A stretch of 64,000 nt of DNA from Microbacteriaceae bacterium PS02066. GTDB taxonomy: Bacteria > Actinomycetota > Actinomycetes > Actinomycetales > Microbacteriaceae. Numbering within the stretch: position 1 is the first letter of the stretch; the number at the start of each line of letters is the position of its first letter. Below, in pieces: positions 8,688 to 18,300 of this stretch. The notes under the pieces are model-generated. The model saw only the letters and a list, made by a program, of their open reading frames with translations, ran no database searches and was not told where the DNA came from. The stretch spans positions 1 through 64,000 of the forward strand of contig JASCPH010000010.1 in the NCBI GenBank assembly GCA_029959545.1, given 5' to 3'. A program made the translations under genes and the position numbers.

Positions 8688-10037
8688 ATGGCCACCCGTC
8701 GCCCCGCCCCTGCGCCCTTCCGCTGCACCGAATGCGGGTGGACGACGGCGAAGTGGGCCGGTCGCTGCGGCGAATGCCAGCAGTGGGGAACCGTCGTCGA
8801 GGCGGCGCAGCCGACGGGTGTGATGCGCTCGCTCACGCCTGTGAGCCCCACCGCCGCGCGCGCTGCCCGGCCGATCACCGAGCTCACGACCGCGGAGTCC
8901 CCGCGGCGCGCGAGCGGCGTGGCCGAGTTCGACCGGGTGCTGGGCGGCGGCATCGTGCCGGGTGCTGCGATCCTGCTCTCGGGAGAGCCCGGCGTGGGCA
9001 AGTCGACCCTGCTGCTCGAGGTCGCGGCGCGCGCGGCGCGCGACGGACACCGGGTGCTCTACGTGAGCGCGGAGGAGTCGACCGCGCAGGTGCGCCTGCG
9101 CGCGGAGCGCACGGGTGCGCTGCACGACGAGCTGTACCTCGCGAGCGAGACCGACCTCGCCACCCTCATCGGCCACATCGACGACGTCGAGCCGTCGCTG
9201 CTCATCGTCGACAGCGTGCAAACGGTCTCCTCCTCGCTCAGCGAGGGCCTCGCGGGTCATCCCAGCCAGGTACGCGAGGTCGCGGCGACCCTCATCCGCA
9301 TCGCCAAGGAGCGCGCCCTGCCGGTGCTCATCGTCGGTCACGTCACGAAAGACGGTTCGATCGCCGGCCCTCGCCTGCTCGAGCACCTCGTCGACGTGGT
9401 CTGCCACTTCGAGGGCGACCGGCAGACCTCGCTGCGGTTCGTCCGCGCGCTCAAGAACCGCTTCGGCCCCACCGACGAGGTCGGCTGCTTCGAGATGACC
9501 GGCGACGGCATCAGCGAGGTCCCGGATCCCTCGGGCCTGTTCCTCAGCAAGGGCGCTCCGGTGAGCGGCACGTGCGTCACGGTCGCCCTCGAGGGGCGCC
9601 GCGCGCTGCCGGTCGAGATCCAGGCGCTCGTCGTGGCCGCATCCGGACCCAACCCGCGCCGCGTCGTGAACGGCGTCGAATCGTCACGGGTGGCGATGAT
9701 CCTCGCCGTGCTCGAGCGCCGCACCGGACTGCGGGTCGGCGAGCGCGACATCTACGTCTCGACCGTCGGCGGCTTGAAGATCACCGAGCCCGCCACCGAC
9801 CTGGCGATCGCCCTCGCCATCGCCAGCGCCGCGACCGACCGGCCCGTGGGTCACCAGGTCGCCGCGATCGGCGAGCTGAGCCTCACCGGCGAGGTGCGTC
9901 CGGTGGCCCAGCTCGCCCAGCGCCGCACCGAGGCCGGTCGCCTCGGCTACACGACGGTCATCGACTCGGGCGCGAAGGATCTGCTCTCCGCCCTCGGCCG
10001 GGTGCACATCCCCACCCCCGCCGCCTCCGGTCGCTGA
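8688..10037 (+). CDS. radA: DNA repair protein RadA
   Basis: RecA-like branch-migration helicase that helps process recombination intermediates (449 aa, normal length). Order of domains: a C4 zinc finger within the first 35 residues (CTEC...CGEC), a RecA-type ATPase with Walker A GEPGVGKST near residue 100, the RadA-specific KNRFG motif in the middle (LKNRFGPTDEVGCF), and a C-terminal Lon-protease-like domain including LPVEIQALV and VSTVGGLKITEPATDLAIALAI. Transcribed alone from a leaderless promoter; the downstream 200 bp are rich in palindromes. Confidence 0.97.
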   Translation: MATRRPAPAPFRCTECGWTTAKWAGRCGECQQWGTVVEAAQPTGVMRSLTPVSPTAARAARPITELTTAESPRRASGVAEFDRVLGGGIVPGAAILLSGEPGVGKSTLLLEVAARAARDGHRVLYVSAEESTAQVRLRAERTGALHDELYLASETDLATLIGHIDDVEPSLLIVDSVQTVSSSLSEGLAGHPSQVREVAATLIRIAKERALPVLIVGHVTKDGSIAGPRLLEHLVDVVCHFEGDRQTSLRFVRALKNRFGPTDEVGCFEMTGDGISEVPDPSGLFLSKGAPVSGTCVTVALEGRRALPVEIQALVVAASGPNPRRVVNGVESSRVAMILAVLERRTGLRVGERDIYVSTVGGLKITEPATDLAIALAIASAATDRPVGHQVAAIGELSLTGEVRPVAQLAQRRTEAGRLGYTTVIDSGAKDLLSALGRVHIPTPAASGR

Positions 10038-10077
10038 CCCCGCGCTGCTCCGCCGGCACACGTTTCCCGTCCCCCGA

Positions 10078-10159
10078 ACTGCGTCGCAGTTGCGCAACTG
10101 CCACACTTTTCCGCATCCGCTACAGAGGTTCACTGGCGCATCTGCGCAGAAGTGTGGCA
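10078..10159. repeat. Nested palindromes downstream of radA
   Basis: Three inverted repeats lie in 82 bp: a perfect hairpin AACTGCG/CGCAGTT at 10078-10092, the 14-bp palindrome CAGTTGCGCAACTG at 10087-10100, and 10-bp arms TGCCACACTT (10099-10108) and AAGTGTGGCA (10150-10159) separated by 41 nt. They sit between the radA stop and the end of the convergent gene. They may act as a bidirectional terminator or be a repetitive element. Confidence 0.6.
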
Positions 10160-10243
10160 CTCATCGGGGCCGCGAGTCGGTGCGGCGCTCGCGGGCCAGG
10201 ACCTCACCGCGCCTGGTGACGCGCGAAGGCCCCGCCCGGGGAC

Positions 10244-10657
10244 TCAGACCTCGAGCGCGGCCAGGAGGTCGCCGGGAGTGGCCTGCAGCGGATGCGGTCC
10301 CGCGATGTCGAAGAACACGGTCGTGATCTCCTCGCGGTGCACGCTCAAGAAGCTCCGCAGCCAGTCGGGCCCCTGCAACCCGACCGTGGGCGGCAGCGTC
10401 TCGGGCTTGTGGGCGGCATCGCTGAACAGGAGCAGCGCCACCTGCCCGGTGTTGGGGTCCCGGTAGGTCCAGACCTCGCCGGCGTCCAGCGGGTTGTCGC
10501 TCTCACCGGTGCGCATGAGGGGGACGACCGTGGGCCCGTGCCGCAGCGCGAACGCCACGGCAGCCATGTCCTGCGTCTGCAGCGCATCGGTCAGCGCGGT
10601 GTTGCGGAACTCCAGCGGAGGCTGCTGCTTCTTCCCGCGTTTCTGCTTACCGGCCAT
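10244..10657 (-). CDS. Conserved hypothetical protein, SseB-like
   Basis: A 137-aa cytosolic protein with a very basic, Lys/Gln-rich N-terminus (first 14 residues) followed by a compact domain. The stretch with ALRHGPTVVPLMRT, a central GQVALLLFSDAAHKP and a C-terminal HPLQATPGDLLAALE resembles the SseB N-terminal domain; function is unknown. Start ATG 10657 lies 6 nt downstream of a TACGCT -10 box. It is convergent with radA. Confidence 0.65.
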   Translation of the reverse strand: MAGKQKRGKKQQPPLEFRNTALTDALQTQDMAAVAFALRHGPTVVPLMRTGESDNPLDAGEVWTYRDPNTGQVALLLFSDAAHKPETLPPTVGLQGPDWLRSFLSVHREEITTVFFDIAGPHPLQATPGDLLAALEV

Positions 10658-10663
10658 CCCCCC

Positions 10664-10669
10664 AGCGTA
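10664..10669 (-). promoter_or_regulatory. -10 box TACGCT, leaderless start
   Basis: On the minus strand TACGCT is followed by six G residues and then the ATG at 10657; the same 6-nt spacing as at radA. Confidence 0.6.
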
Positions 10670-10681
10670 TCCGCCGCGTCG

Positions 10682-11161
10682 TCAGCGAAGCGGCATCCGC
10701 AGGCACACGAGACGCGCCCTCGTCTCCCATGACGCAACCTCGACGAACCCGCGGCTCCGGTACAGCCCGAGCGCATCGTGTCGCCAGTCCCACACCGACA
10801 GACGCAGGGATGCGGCCCCCGCCGCCGTCGCGCGTCGCGCCGCCTCGGCGATGAGCGCTGCGCCTGCTCCCGCCCCGCGCGCGGCGGAGTCGACCCACAG
10901 TCGCTTGACCTCCGCATCCGCTCCGTCCACGCGCACGACGACCATCCCGACGATCCGGCGATCGCGCTCGGCGAGCAGGACATCCGCGCCCGGGAAGGCC
11001 GCGGCGTCGGTCTCCGCAGCGTAGGCAGGAGCGAGCGGCCCGAACTCCTGCAGATCGTGCGCAACCTTCTCCGCCTCCGTGTGCTCGTGGTACGCGCGCA
11101 GGAGTTCGGACACCGCCGCGGCGTCGCCGGCGGAGGCAATGCGGACCACGGCACGACTCAC
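10682..11161 (-). CDS. GNAT family N-acetyltransferase
   Basis: Predicted acetyl-CoA-dependent acetyltransferase (159 aa). The GNAT fold is visible: beta strands around VLLAERDRRIVGMVVVRVD, the acetyl-CoA pyrophosphate loop motif RGAGAGAALIAEA (a variant of Q/RxxGxG/A), and a C-terminal ALGLYRSRGFVEV that matches the usual alpha4-beta6 end. Substrate unknown. GTG 11161 was chosen because a TGGAAT -10-like box lies 6 nt upstream; GTG 11149 in the same frame is an alternative with better ribosome-site spacing. Divergent from another GNAT gene 39 bp away. Confidence 0.8.
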   Translation of the reverse strand: MSRAVVRIASAGDAAAVSELLRAYHEHTEAEKVAHDLQEFGPLAPAYAAETDAAAFPGADVLLAERDRRIVGMVVVRVDGADAEVKRLWVDSAARGAGAGAALIAEAARRATAAGAASLRLSVWDWRHDALGLYRSRGFVEVASWETRARLVCLRMPLR

Positions 11162-11188
11162 CTCCCCATTCCACACCCGCCGGCACGG

Positions 11189-11194
11189 GAGAAT
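11189..11194 (+). promoter_or_regulatory. -10-like box GAGAAT, leaderless start
   Basis: GAGAAT lies 6 nt before ATG 11201. First base is off consensus, so the call rests mainly on spacing. Confidence 0.4.
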
Positions 11195-11200
11195 GGACGG

Positions 11201-11647
11201 ATGACCTGGAGCCTGCGTCCGAGTTCCCCCGACGACGCGGCGTGGATCGCGGAGCTTCGCGCGGAGGTCATGCGGCCCGATCTCGAACGGCTCGGGCGAT
11301 ACGACCCGGTCCACGTGCGCCAGCGCTTCCTCAGGGCGTTCGACCCGGCTCTCACCCGCGTGATCGTCGTCGACGGTGCGGATGCCGGAAGCATCGCCGT
11401 GCGGCCCGCATCCGACGGCGTCTGGGTCGAGCACTTCTACCTCGCCACCGCCCACCAGGGTCGTGGAATCGGTTCCCGGGTGCTCTCGCTCGTGCTCGAA
11501 GAGCACGCCGGCGAGGCACCGCTGCGGCTCAACGTGCTGCAGGGATCGCCCGCCCGGCGGCTGTACGAGCGGCACGGCTTCGTGCTGTACCACGAAGACG
11601 ACGTCGACGCATTCCTGCAACGGGAGCCGGCCGCGCCGCTACCGTGA
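11201..11647 (+). CDS. GNAT family N-acetyltransferase
   Basis: Acetyltransferase of unknown substrate (148 aa). Motif A reads LATAHQGRGIGSRVLSLVL, with the acetyl-CoA-binding QGRGIG loop, and the C-terminus has SPARRLYERHGFVLYHED, the typical GNAT ending. N-terminal half includes a segment PVHVRQRFLRAFDP common in this subgroup of Gram-positive GNATs. It is divergently paired with the other GNAT gene and lies 4 nt before the next start. Confidence 0.82.
   Translation: MTWSLRPSSPDDAAWIAELRAEVMRPDLERLGRYDPVHVRQRFLRAFDPALTRVIVVDGADAGSIAVRPASDGVWVEHFYLATAHQGRGIGSRVLSLVLEEHAGEAPLRLNVLQGSPARRLYERHGFVLYHEDDVDAFLQREPAAPLP
11640..11645 (+). promoter_or_regulatory. -10 box TACCGT, leaderless start
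   Basis: TACCGT sits at the very end of the GNAT gene, 6 nt before ATG 11652. It suggests that the esterase remnant could still be transcribed separately. Confidence 0.4.
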
Positions 11648-11651
11648 CCGC

Positions 11652-12020
11652 ATGAACCGCGATCGCATCATCGGCGTCGTCCCCTACGTCGGCGGACGGA
11701 TGCGGCGATGGGCGCAGCTCGTGTTCCGCGTCGGCGGCTCGTCCCTCTCCGCGCCCGAGACCGCCGCATACTTCGCCCGCCGCAACGGCATCACCTCGCC
11801 CCCGACCTCGCGAGCGGATGCGGGACCCCATCCCGACGGCGCGCGCGTCGAGCGCACCGACTGGCGCGAAGCGAGCCACCCGCCCGTCATGTTCGTCACC
11901 GTGCACGGCGGCGGCCACACCGTTCCCGGACCCCAGCCCGGACCGCGCCTGATCGGCCGCACGGCCACGAACATCTCGCTCGCCGACCTCGCCGCCGAGA
12001 CGTTCGGGCTGGGCCGCTAG
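11652..12020 (+). pseudogene. C-terminal remnant of a PHB-depolymerase-family (LpqC-like) esterase
   Basis: The 122 aa match only the last third of a polyhydroxybutyrate-depolymerase/feruloyl-esterase-type alpha/beta hydrolase. VVPYVGG is the segment following the catalytic Asp, AYFARRNGITSPPTS corresponds to the usual helix and CT-x-PT loop, and VHGGGHTVPG carries the catalytic His. The nucleophile serine region (GxSxG) and everything before it are absent, and no second piece is visible upstream, where a complete GNAT gene ends 4 nt away. An intact start codon with leaderless promoter means a short product could still be made. Its TAG stop and the stop of the convergent gene share the palindrome CTAG. 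Confidence 0.6.
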
Positions 12021-12673
12021 TTCAACAGGAACTGCGCCGACTGCGCGGAGGGGATACCGCCGATCGACACCGCCAGGTGGTACGAGGCGCCGCCGCCCGG
12101 CGCCTTGGGCCGGTTCGCGTTCTGGCAGGTGTCGACCGCGGACCTCGTCCGATCCCACGTGATGGGGGTCGCGCTCGTCACTTCCTGGCCCGCCGCGAGG
12201 GTCACGACCATGTCGCTGGGCTCGCTCTGGCAGTCGGTCGAGCGCCACCAGGTGTCTTCTCCTGAGGTGATCGTGAAGGTCTGGCTCGTCGTGCCGACGT
12301 TGATCGTGCAGTCCGCGGCCGAGGTGTTCGTGAGCCGGATCGACAGCTGCGGGTTCTCGTCCGCCGCGTACGTCGACTTGTTAATCAGGGCCTCCACGCG
12401 CGCGTCGTCCTTCGTGCACGTCGGAGTGCCAGCATCCGTCGCCGCGTCCGCGGGCGCGTCGGTTGCCGGGGCGTCGGTTGCGGCCGGCGTCGAGGCGTCG
12501 GGCGACGCGGCGGGCGTGGATGCGGCCGGCGCGGGCGCAGCGGCGGAGTTCCACGGCTGAGCGATGAACAGCCACACCAGACCGACCACGACCAGCAGAC
12601 CGATCAGCGCGACGAGGCGGCGACGGCGGTATACGGCCCTCGACGGGCGACGACGCGGGGTGGGAGAGCTCAC
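12017..12673 (-). CDS. Membrane-anchored DUF4232-like extracytoplasmic protein
   Basis: A 218-aa protein with a basic cytosolic N-terminus (about 23 residues), one membrane span (LVALIGLLVVVGLVWLFIA), a long Ala/Pro/Thr/Asp-rich linker (residues 45-85) and an extracellular domain. That domain has four cysteines (in CTKDD, DCTIN, DCQSE and DTCQN) and a pattern SIRLTNTSAADC like the DUF4232 or other immunoglobulin-like actinobacterial surface domains. Function unknown. GTG start is supported by a TAGCCT box 6 nt upstream. Confidence 0.7.
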   Translation of the reverse strand: MSSPTPRRRPSRAVYRRRRLVALIGLLVVVGLVWLFIAQPWNSAAAPAPAASTPAASPDASTPAATDAPATDAPADAATDAGTPTCTKDDARVEALINKSTYAADENPQLSIRLTNTSAADCTINVGTTSQTFTITSGEDTWWRSTDCQSEPSDMVVTLAAGQEVTSATPITWDRTRSAVDTCQNANRPKAPGGGASYHLAVSIGGIPSAQSAQFLLN

Positions 12674-12679
12674 GTATCC

Positions 12680-12685
12680 AGGCTA
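12680..12685 (-). promoter_or_regulatory. -10 box TAGCCT, leaderless start
   Basis: TAGCCT on the minus strand is 6 nt before GTG 12673. Confidence 0.6.
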
Positions 12686-12730
12686 CGTCGCACCCGGCGT
12701 CCCGCCCCTACGGCTCTCCGCGCGCGAACC

Positions 12731-13234
12731 TCAGAGCTGCTTGAGCATCCTCGTGTTGCCGAGGGTGTTGGGCTTCACGTGCGCGAGGTCGAGGAACTCG
12801 GCGATGCCCTCGTCGGGGCTGCGCACCAGCTGCGAGTAGACGTCCGGGTCGACGACGTGCTCGCCGATCGGCGCGAAGCCGCGCCGCGTGAAGAAGTCCA
12901 CCTCGAACGTGAGGCAGAACAGACGCGAGAGCCCGAGCGTGCGCGCCTGCTCCTCGAGACCTTCCACGAGCGCCCGCCCGACACCGCGGTGCAGCCAGGC
13001 GTCGTCGACGATCAGCGTGCGGATCTCACCCAGGTCGTCCCACATGACGTGGAGCGCGCCGCATCCGATCAACTCGCCGTTCGCATCCTCGGCGACCAGG
13101 AACTGCTGCACCGCCTCGTAGAGCACGACGATGTCCTTGCCGAGCAGGATGCGGCGCTGCACGTACGGCTCCAGCATCCGGTGGATCGCACGCACATCTG
13201 CCGTCCGCGCCGGCCGCACGGTGAACTCGCTCAC
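12731..13234 (-). CDS. Amino-acid N-acetyltransferase, short ArgA type
   Basis: Stand-alone GNAT-domain N-acetylglutamate synthase-like enzyme (167 aa), expected to start arginine biosynthesis by acetylating glutamate. Family traits: the N-terminal RPARTADVRAIHRMLEPYV, the loop LHRGVGRALVEGLEEQA (acetyl-CoA binding), and the diagnostic LFCLTFEVDFFTRRGFAPI toward the C-terminus. The same short enzyme is the usual ArgA of actinobacteria. GTG start is set by a TAGGGT box 6 nt upstream. It stands just beyond the clpC terminator, on the same strand. Confidence 0.88.
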   Translation of the reverse strand: MSEFTVRPARTADVRAIHRMLEPYVQRRILLGKDIVVLYEAVQQFLVAEDANGELIGCGALHVMWDDLGEIRTLIVDDAWLHRGVGRALVEGLEEQARTLGLSRLFCLTFEVDFFTRRGFAPIGEHVVDPDVYSQLVRSPDEGIAEFLDLAHVKPNTLGNTRMLKQL

Positions 13235-13240
13235 GGTGCA

Positions 13241-13246
13241 ACCCTA
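13241..13246 (-). promoter_or_regulatory. -10 box TAGGGT, leaderless start
   Basis: TAGGGT on the minus strand is 6 nt before GTG 13234 of the ArgA-type gene. Confidence 0.6.
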
Positions 13247-13268
13247 CGCCGGGATGCGGCACGAACGC

Positions 13269-13303
13269 CGAAGGGCCAGATGCGGTGTGCATCCGGCCCT
13301 TCG
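13269..13303 (-). terminator. Terminator after clpC
   Basis: Arms CGAAGGGCCAGATGC (13269-13283) and GCATCCGGCCCTTCG (13289-13303) pair with one mismatch around a 5-nt loop. It follows the clpC stop by 13 nt; no strong T-run. Confidence 0.75.
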
Positions 13304-13316
13304 TGCGTATGGCGTG

Positions 13317-15842
<2,526 letters not shown>

Positions 15843-15991
15843 CGCGGCTACTCCTCCGGCGCCAGATGACGCCAACATCGGGCGCACCCTCCGGCGCGCT
15901 GTACATCGAGGCTAACCAGCGCACGGATGCGGCAAGCCCGTGTTCGCCGTGGGCGCACCGCATCAGCCGCTTGCGGCCGCATCCGTCATGC

Positions 15992-16026
15992 CATATCGTT
16001 TTTCGATAACAACGATATTCGATATG
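15992..16026 (+). promoter_or_regulatory. AT-rich operator with repeated CGATA units
   Basis: In otherwise very GC-rich DNA, CATATCG (15992-15998) and CGATATG (16020-16026) form an inverted repeat, with an inner TATCG/CGATA pair and CGATA repeated at 16004, 16013 and 16020. It lies 14 nt before the DUF2975 start and is a good candidate operator for the XRE regulator encoded next. Confidence 0.55.
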
Positions 16027-16040
16027 CCAGGGAGGACCCC

Positions 16041-16661
16041 ATGACCACCCCCACCCAAGCCCGTGTGCTGCGCGGCAGCGACATCGCCGCGATGTGGATC
16101 TTCGTCGGCGCCGGGATCGCGGTCGTCGGTGTCACGCTCTTCTTCGCGATCGGGCGGATCGTCGACGCACTCAGCGGCAAGGCACTTCGCGTGGAGGCGC
16201 TCTTCTCCGACATCACGGTCACCGCTCCGATCGGCCCGGACGGGGCGATGCGCGACGTCGTGCTCGAGCGAGGGTGGATCACCCCGAACAGCCTCTCGGT
16301 CGCAGGCACGGGCGCGCTGGTGATCCAGCAGCTCGTGCTCGCCGCATCCGTCACCGCGGTCGTCGTGTGCCTGCTGCTGGTGACGCTGTCGGTCATGCGG
16401 GGGCGCGTCTTCAACGGTCGCAACACGGTGCTCGTCGTAGCCGCGGGCGCGTCGGGGCTCGCCGGAATGTTCGGAGTCCCGTTCTTCGGCAACATGGTCG
16501 CCAACGATGCCTTCCGCGACATCTCGCAGGGCACGTTCGACAACCCCGTCATGAGCGTGGACCTGCCGCCGGTCATCCTCGCCGCCTTCATCGTCGCGAT
16601 GGCCAGCACCGTGTTCACAGTCGGCGACCGGCTGCAGCGCGACACCGAGGGCCTGGTATGA
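16041..16661 (+). CDS. DUF2975-like membrane protein
   Basis: A 206-aa integral membrane protein with four predicted spans: about residues 15-38, 97-120, 131-150 and 173-195. Layout and its partner match the DUF2975/XRE gene pairs known from Gram-positive bacteria, whose function is unknown. The start ATG has a GGGAGG site 6 nt upstream. Its stop overlaps the regulator start by 4 nt, so the two are co-translated. An AT-rich palindromic site directly upstream suggests autoregulation by that partner. Confidence 0.72.
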   Translation: MTTPTQARVLRGSDIAAMWIFVGAGIAVVGVTLFFAIGRIVDALSGKALRVEALFSDITVTAPIGPDGAMRDVVLERGWITPNSLSVAGTGALVIQQLVLAASVTAVVVCLLLVTLSVMRGRVFNGRNTVLVVAAGASGLAGMFGVPFFGNMVANDAFRDISQGTFDNPVMSVDLPPVILAAFIVAMASTVFTVGDRLQRDTEGLV

Positions 16662-16888
16662 GCCCCGCCGAGGACGACGGCCCCAGCGGCGTCCACTGCC
16701 GGCTCGATGAGCTGCTGACCGAGCGCGGGATGACGCTCGCGGAGCTGTCCCGCACCGTAGGGGTCTCGGTGGTCAACCTGTCGGTGCTGAAGAACGACCG
16801 AGCCCGCGCCATCAGGTACTCGACGCTGTCGGCGATCTGCCGCGCCCTCGACTGCGAGATCGGCGACCTCCTCGTCCGCCAGGACTGA
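16658..16888 (+). CDS. XRE/Cro-family helix-turn-helix regulator
   Basis: A small DNA-binding protein (76 aa). The HTH is clear: LDELLTERGMTLAELSRTVG, then VSVVNLSVLKNDRARAI and STLSAICRALDCEIGDLLV, the short YozG-like form. It is translationally coupled to the DUF2975 membrane gene; in such pairs the regulator is thought to control the operon. The repeated CGATA palindrome at 15992-16026 is its most likely target. Confidence 0.88.
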   Translation: MSPAEDDGPSGVHCRLDELLTERGMTLAELSRTVGVSVVNLSVLKNDRARAIRYSTLSAICRALDCEIGDLLVRQD

Positions 16889-16965
16889 CCCCGCCGTCTC
16901 GCTGCGTCGCCTCCGGCAGCGCGTTCTTGGGTCCACGGGCGCGCCTGGGGTCCGCCCCCCTTCCT

Positions 16966-17011
16966 TCCCCTGTCACAGATCGACGCCTACGCCCAGATCT
17001 GTGACAGGGGA
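16966..17011. repeat. Palindromic repeat, copy 1
   Basis: Perfect 16-bp arms TCCCCTGTCACAGATC and GATCTGTGACAGGGGA around a 14-nt loop. Same core (CCTGTCACAGATC) as three other copies at 17027, 18155 and 18218. Confidence 0.9.
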
Positions 17012-17026
17012 ACGAGGCATCTTGCT

Positions 17027-17076
17027 GCTCGCCTGTCACAGATCGACGCGAACGCCTAGATCTGGGACAGGCGAGC
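17027..17076. repeat. Palindromic repeat, copy 2
   Basis: Arms GCTCGCCTGTCACAGATC and GATCTGGGACAGGCGAGC, one mismatch, 14-nt loop. Lies 16 bp after copy 1 and ends 20 bp before the stop of the DUF559-type gene. Confidence 0.9.
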
Positions 17077-17096
17077 ACGACCGCCGCGGCGTGGCA

Positions 17097-18041
17097 TCAC
17101 CATCGGGACGCGAGCGCACGACGGGCGCGTGCGATGAAGCGACCGGACTGCTCGAAGACATCCTGCTTCGTTGCCCGGATGACGAGCCACCCGGCCGCGG
17201 CGAGACGCTCATAACGCTCGATGTCCAACGCCCACTGACGCGGGTCACGCAGGTGGTGCTCACCCTCGTACTCGAACGCGATGCGACGCTCCGGATACGC
17301 GAGGTCGACGCACGCGACGTACTCGCCTGCCACAAAAACGTCGACATTCAGATCCGGCTCGGGCAGTCCTGCATCGACGATCGTGAGCCGGAGCCACGTC
17401 TCCGGTCGCGACCCCGATCTGGCACGCAGACGTGGGAGCGCCTCCCGGAGACGCGCCACCCCGACCCTCCGTCCCGCATCCACTGCTCGGGTCAGCTCAG
17501 CAATCGACGCCAGCGGCTCGAGCCGCCAGTCGCGCAGGACCGCGTCACCGACGGCCACCACGTCGTACGGATGGCGGAGGGATGCGGCCAGCATCGCCCA
17601 GGTCGTCGCCGGGGAGGTGAGATGCAGACCCGTTTCGCGATGCTGGACCACCGAGGTGAGGTCGGGGACCGCCTGATGACCGGCCACGCCGCGTCCCCGC
17701 GGAGGACGCCGCGGAGCCAAGACACCCACGTGTACCTCGTCATCGCGAACCAGGCGCGGCGGCAACGGCAGCCCGAGGAGGACCGCCGCCGTTGCGTGGG
17801 TGAAGAACTCATGTGCGCCCATCTGAGTGGCGAAATCCAAGGCTCGCCCGATGTGGCGGGCCTCATGGACGCCGAGCAGACCCCCGCGCCATTGCGCGGG
17901 GAGCTCACGCTCCTTCGCGCGCACCCCGTGGAACGGTCGCAGCAGATCGGCCGCGCGTAGCGTCGCCTCGGAAACACCGAGCTTCCGTGCGGCACCCACA
18001 CGAAATGCGGGTCCGAGATCGTGGGGGATGCCTCCTGACAC
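17097..18041 (-). CDS. DUF559/Vsr-like endonuclease-domain protein
   Basis: A 314-aa protein of an actinobacterial family often labelled AbiEi-like or endonuclease-domain protein. The N-terminal part looks like a winged-helix type region (LGVSEATLRAADLLRPFHGVR), the middle is variable, and the C-terminal 100 residues form a DUF559/Vsr-like PD-(D/E)XK region: ACVDLAYPERRIAFEYEGEH supplies the D and ExE-type acidic residues, and WLVIRATKQDVF follows. The biological role is unproven. GTG start chosen because it gives the family N-terminus. Two palindromic repeats flank the gene on each side (16966-17076 and 18155-18268), suggesting it sits in a repeat-associated or mobile segment. Confidence 0.7.
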   Translation of the reverse strand: MSGGIPHDLGPAFRVGAARKLGVSEATLRAADLLRPFHGVRAKERELPAQWRGGLLGVHEARHIGRALDFATQMGAHEFFTHATAAVLLGLPLPPRLVRDDEVHVGVLAPRRPPRGRGVAGHQAVPDLTSVVQHRETGLHLTSPATTWAMLAASLRHPYDVVAVGDAVLRDWRLEPLASIAELTRAVDAGRRVGVARLREALPRLRARSGSRPETWLRLTIVDAGLPEPDLNVDVFVAGEYVACVDLAYPERRIAFEYEGEHHLRDPRQWALDIERYERLAAAGWLVIRATKQDVFEQSGRFIARARRALASRW

Positions 18042-18154
18042 GGCTCCACACTGGATGCACGCCGGACCGACGGCAGATCATCCCCACCTGGACACGCCGC
18101 AACGAGCCCGTGTGGAGAAACGTTCCCGCGCCGCACAGCGTCCGATCCCCCGCC

Positions 18155-18204
18155 GCTCGCCTGTCACAGATCGAGCCGAAGCGATCTGTCTGTGACAGGT
18201 GAGC
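18155..18204. repeat. Palindromic repeat, copy 3
   Basis: Left arm GCTCGCCTGTCACAGATCG pairs with a right arm ending CTGTGACAGGTGAGC; the right arm carries a small insertion (CGATCTGTCTGTGACAGG). Upstream of the DUF559-type gene. Confidence 0.85.
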
Positions 18205-18217
18205 ATCCGGACCAGCC

Positions 18218-18268
18218 GCTCGCCTGTCCCAGATCGAGCCGATTTCGTCGATCTGGGACAGGCGAAGC
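18218..18268. repeat. Palindromic repeat, copy 4
   Basis: Arms GCTCGCCTGTCCCAGATCGA and TCGATCTGGGACAGGCGAAG, nearly perfect. Lies 13 bp after copy 3. CAC is changed to CCC in the left arm with the matching change in the right arm, a compensatory pattern that preserves the stem. Confidence 0.88.
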
Positions 18269-18300
18269 AACTGACGTCCGACGGCATCAGCGAGGACCGG

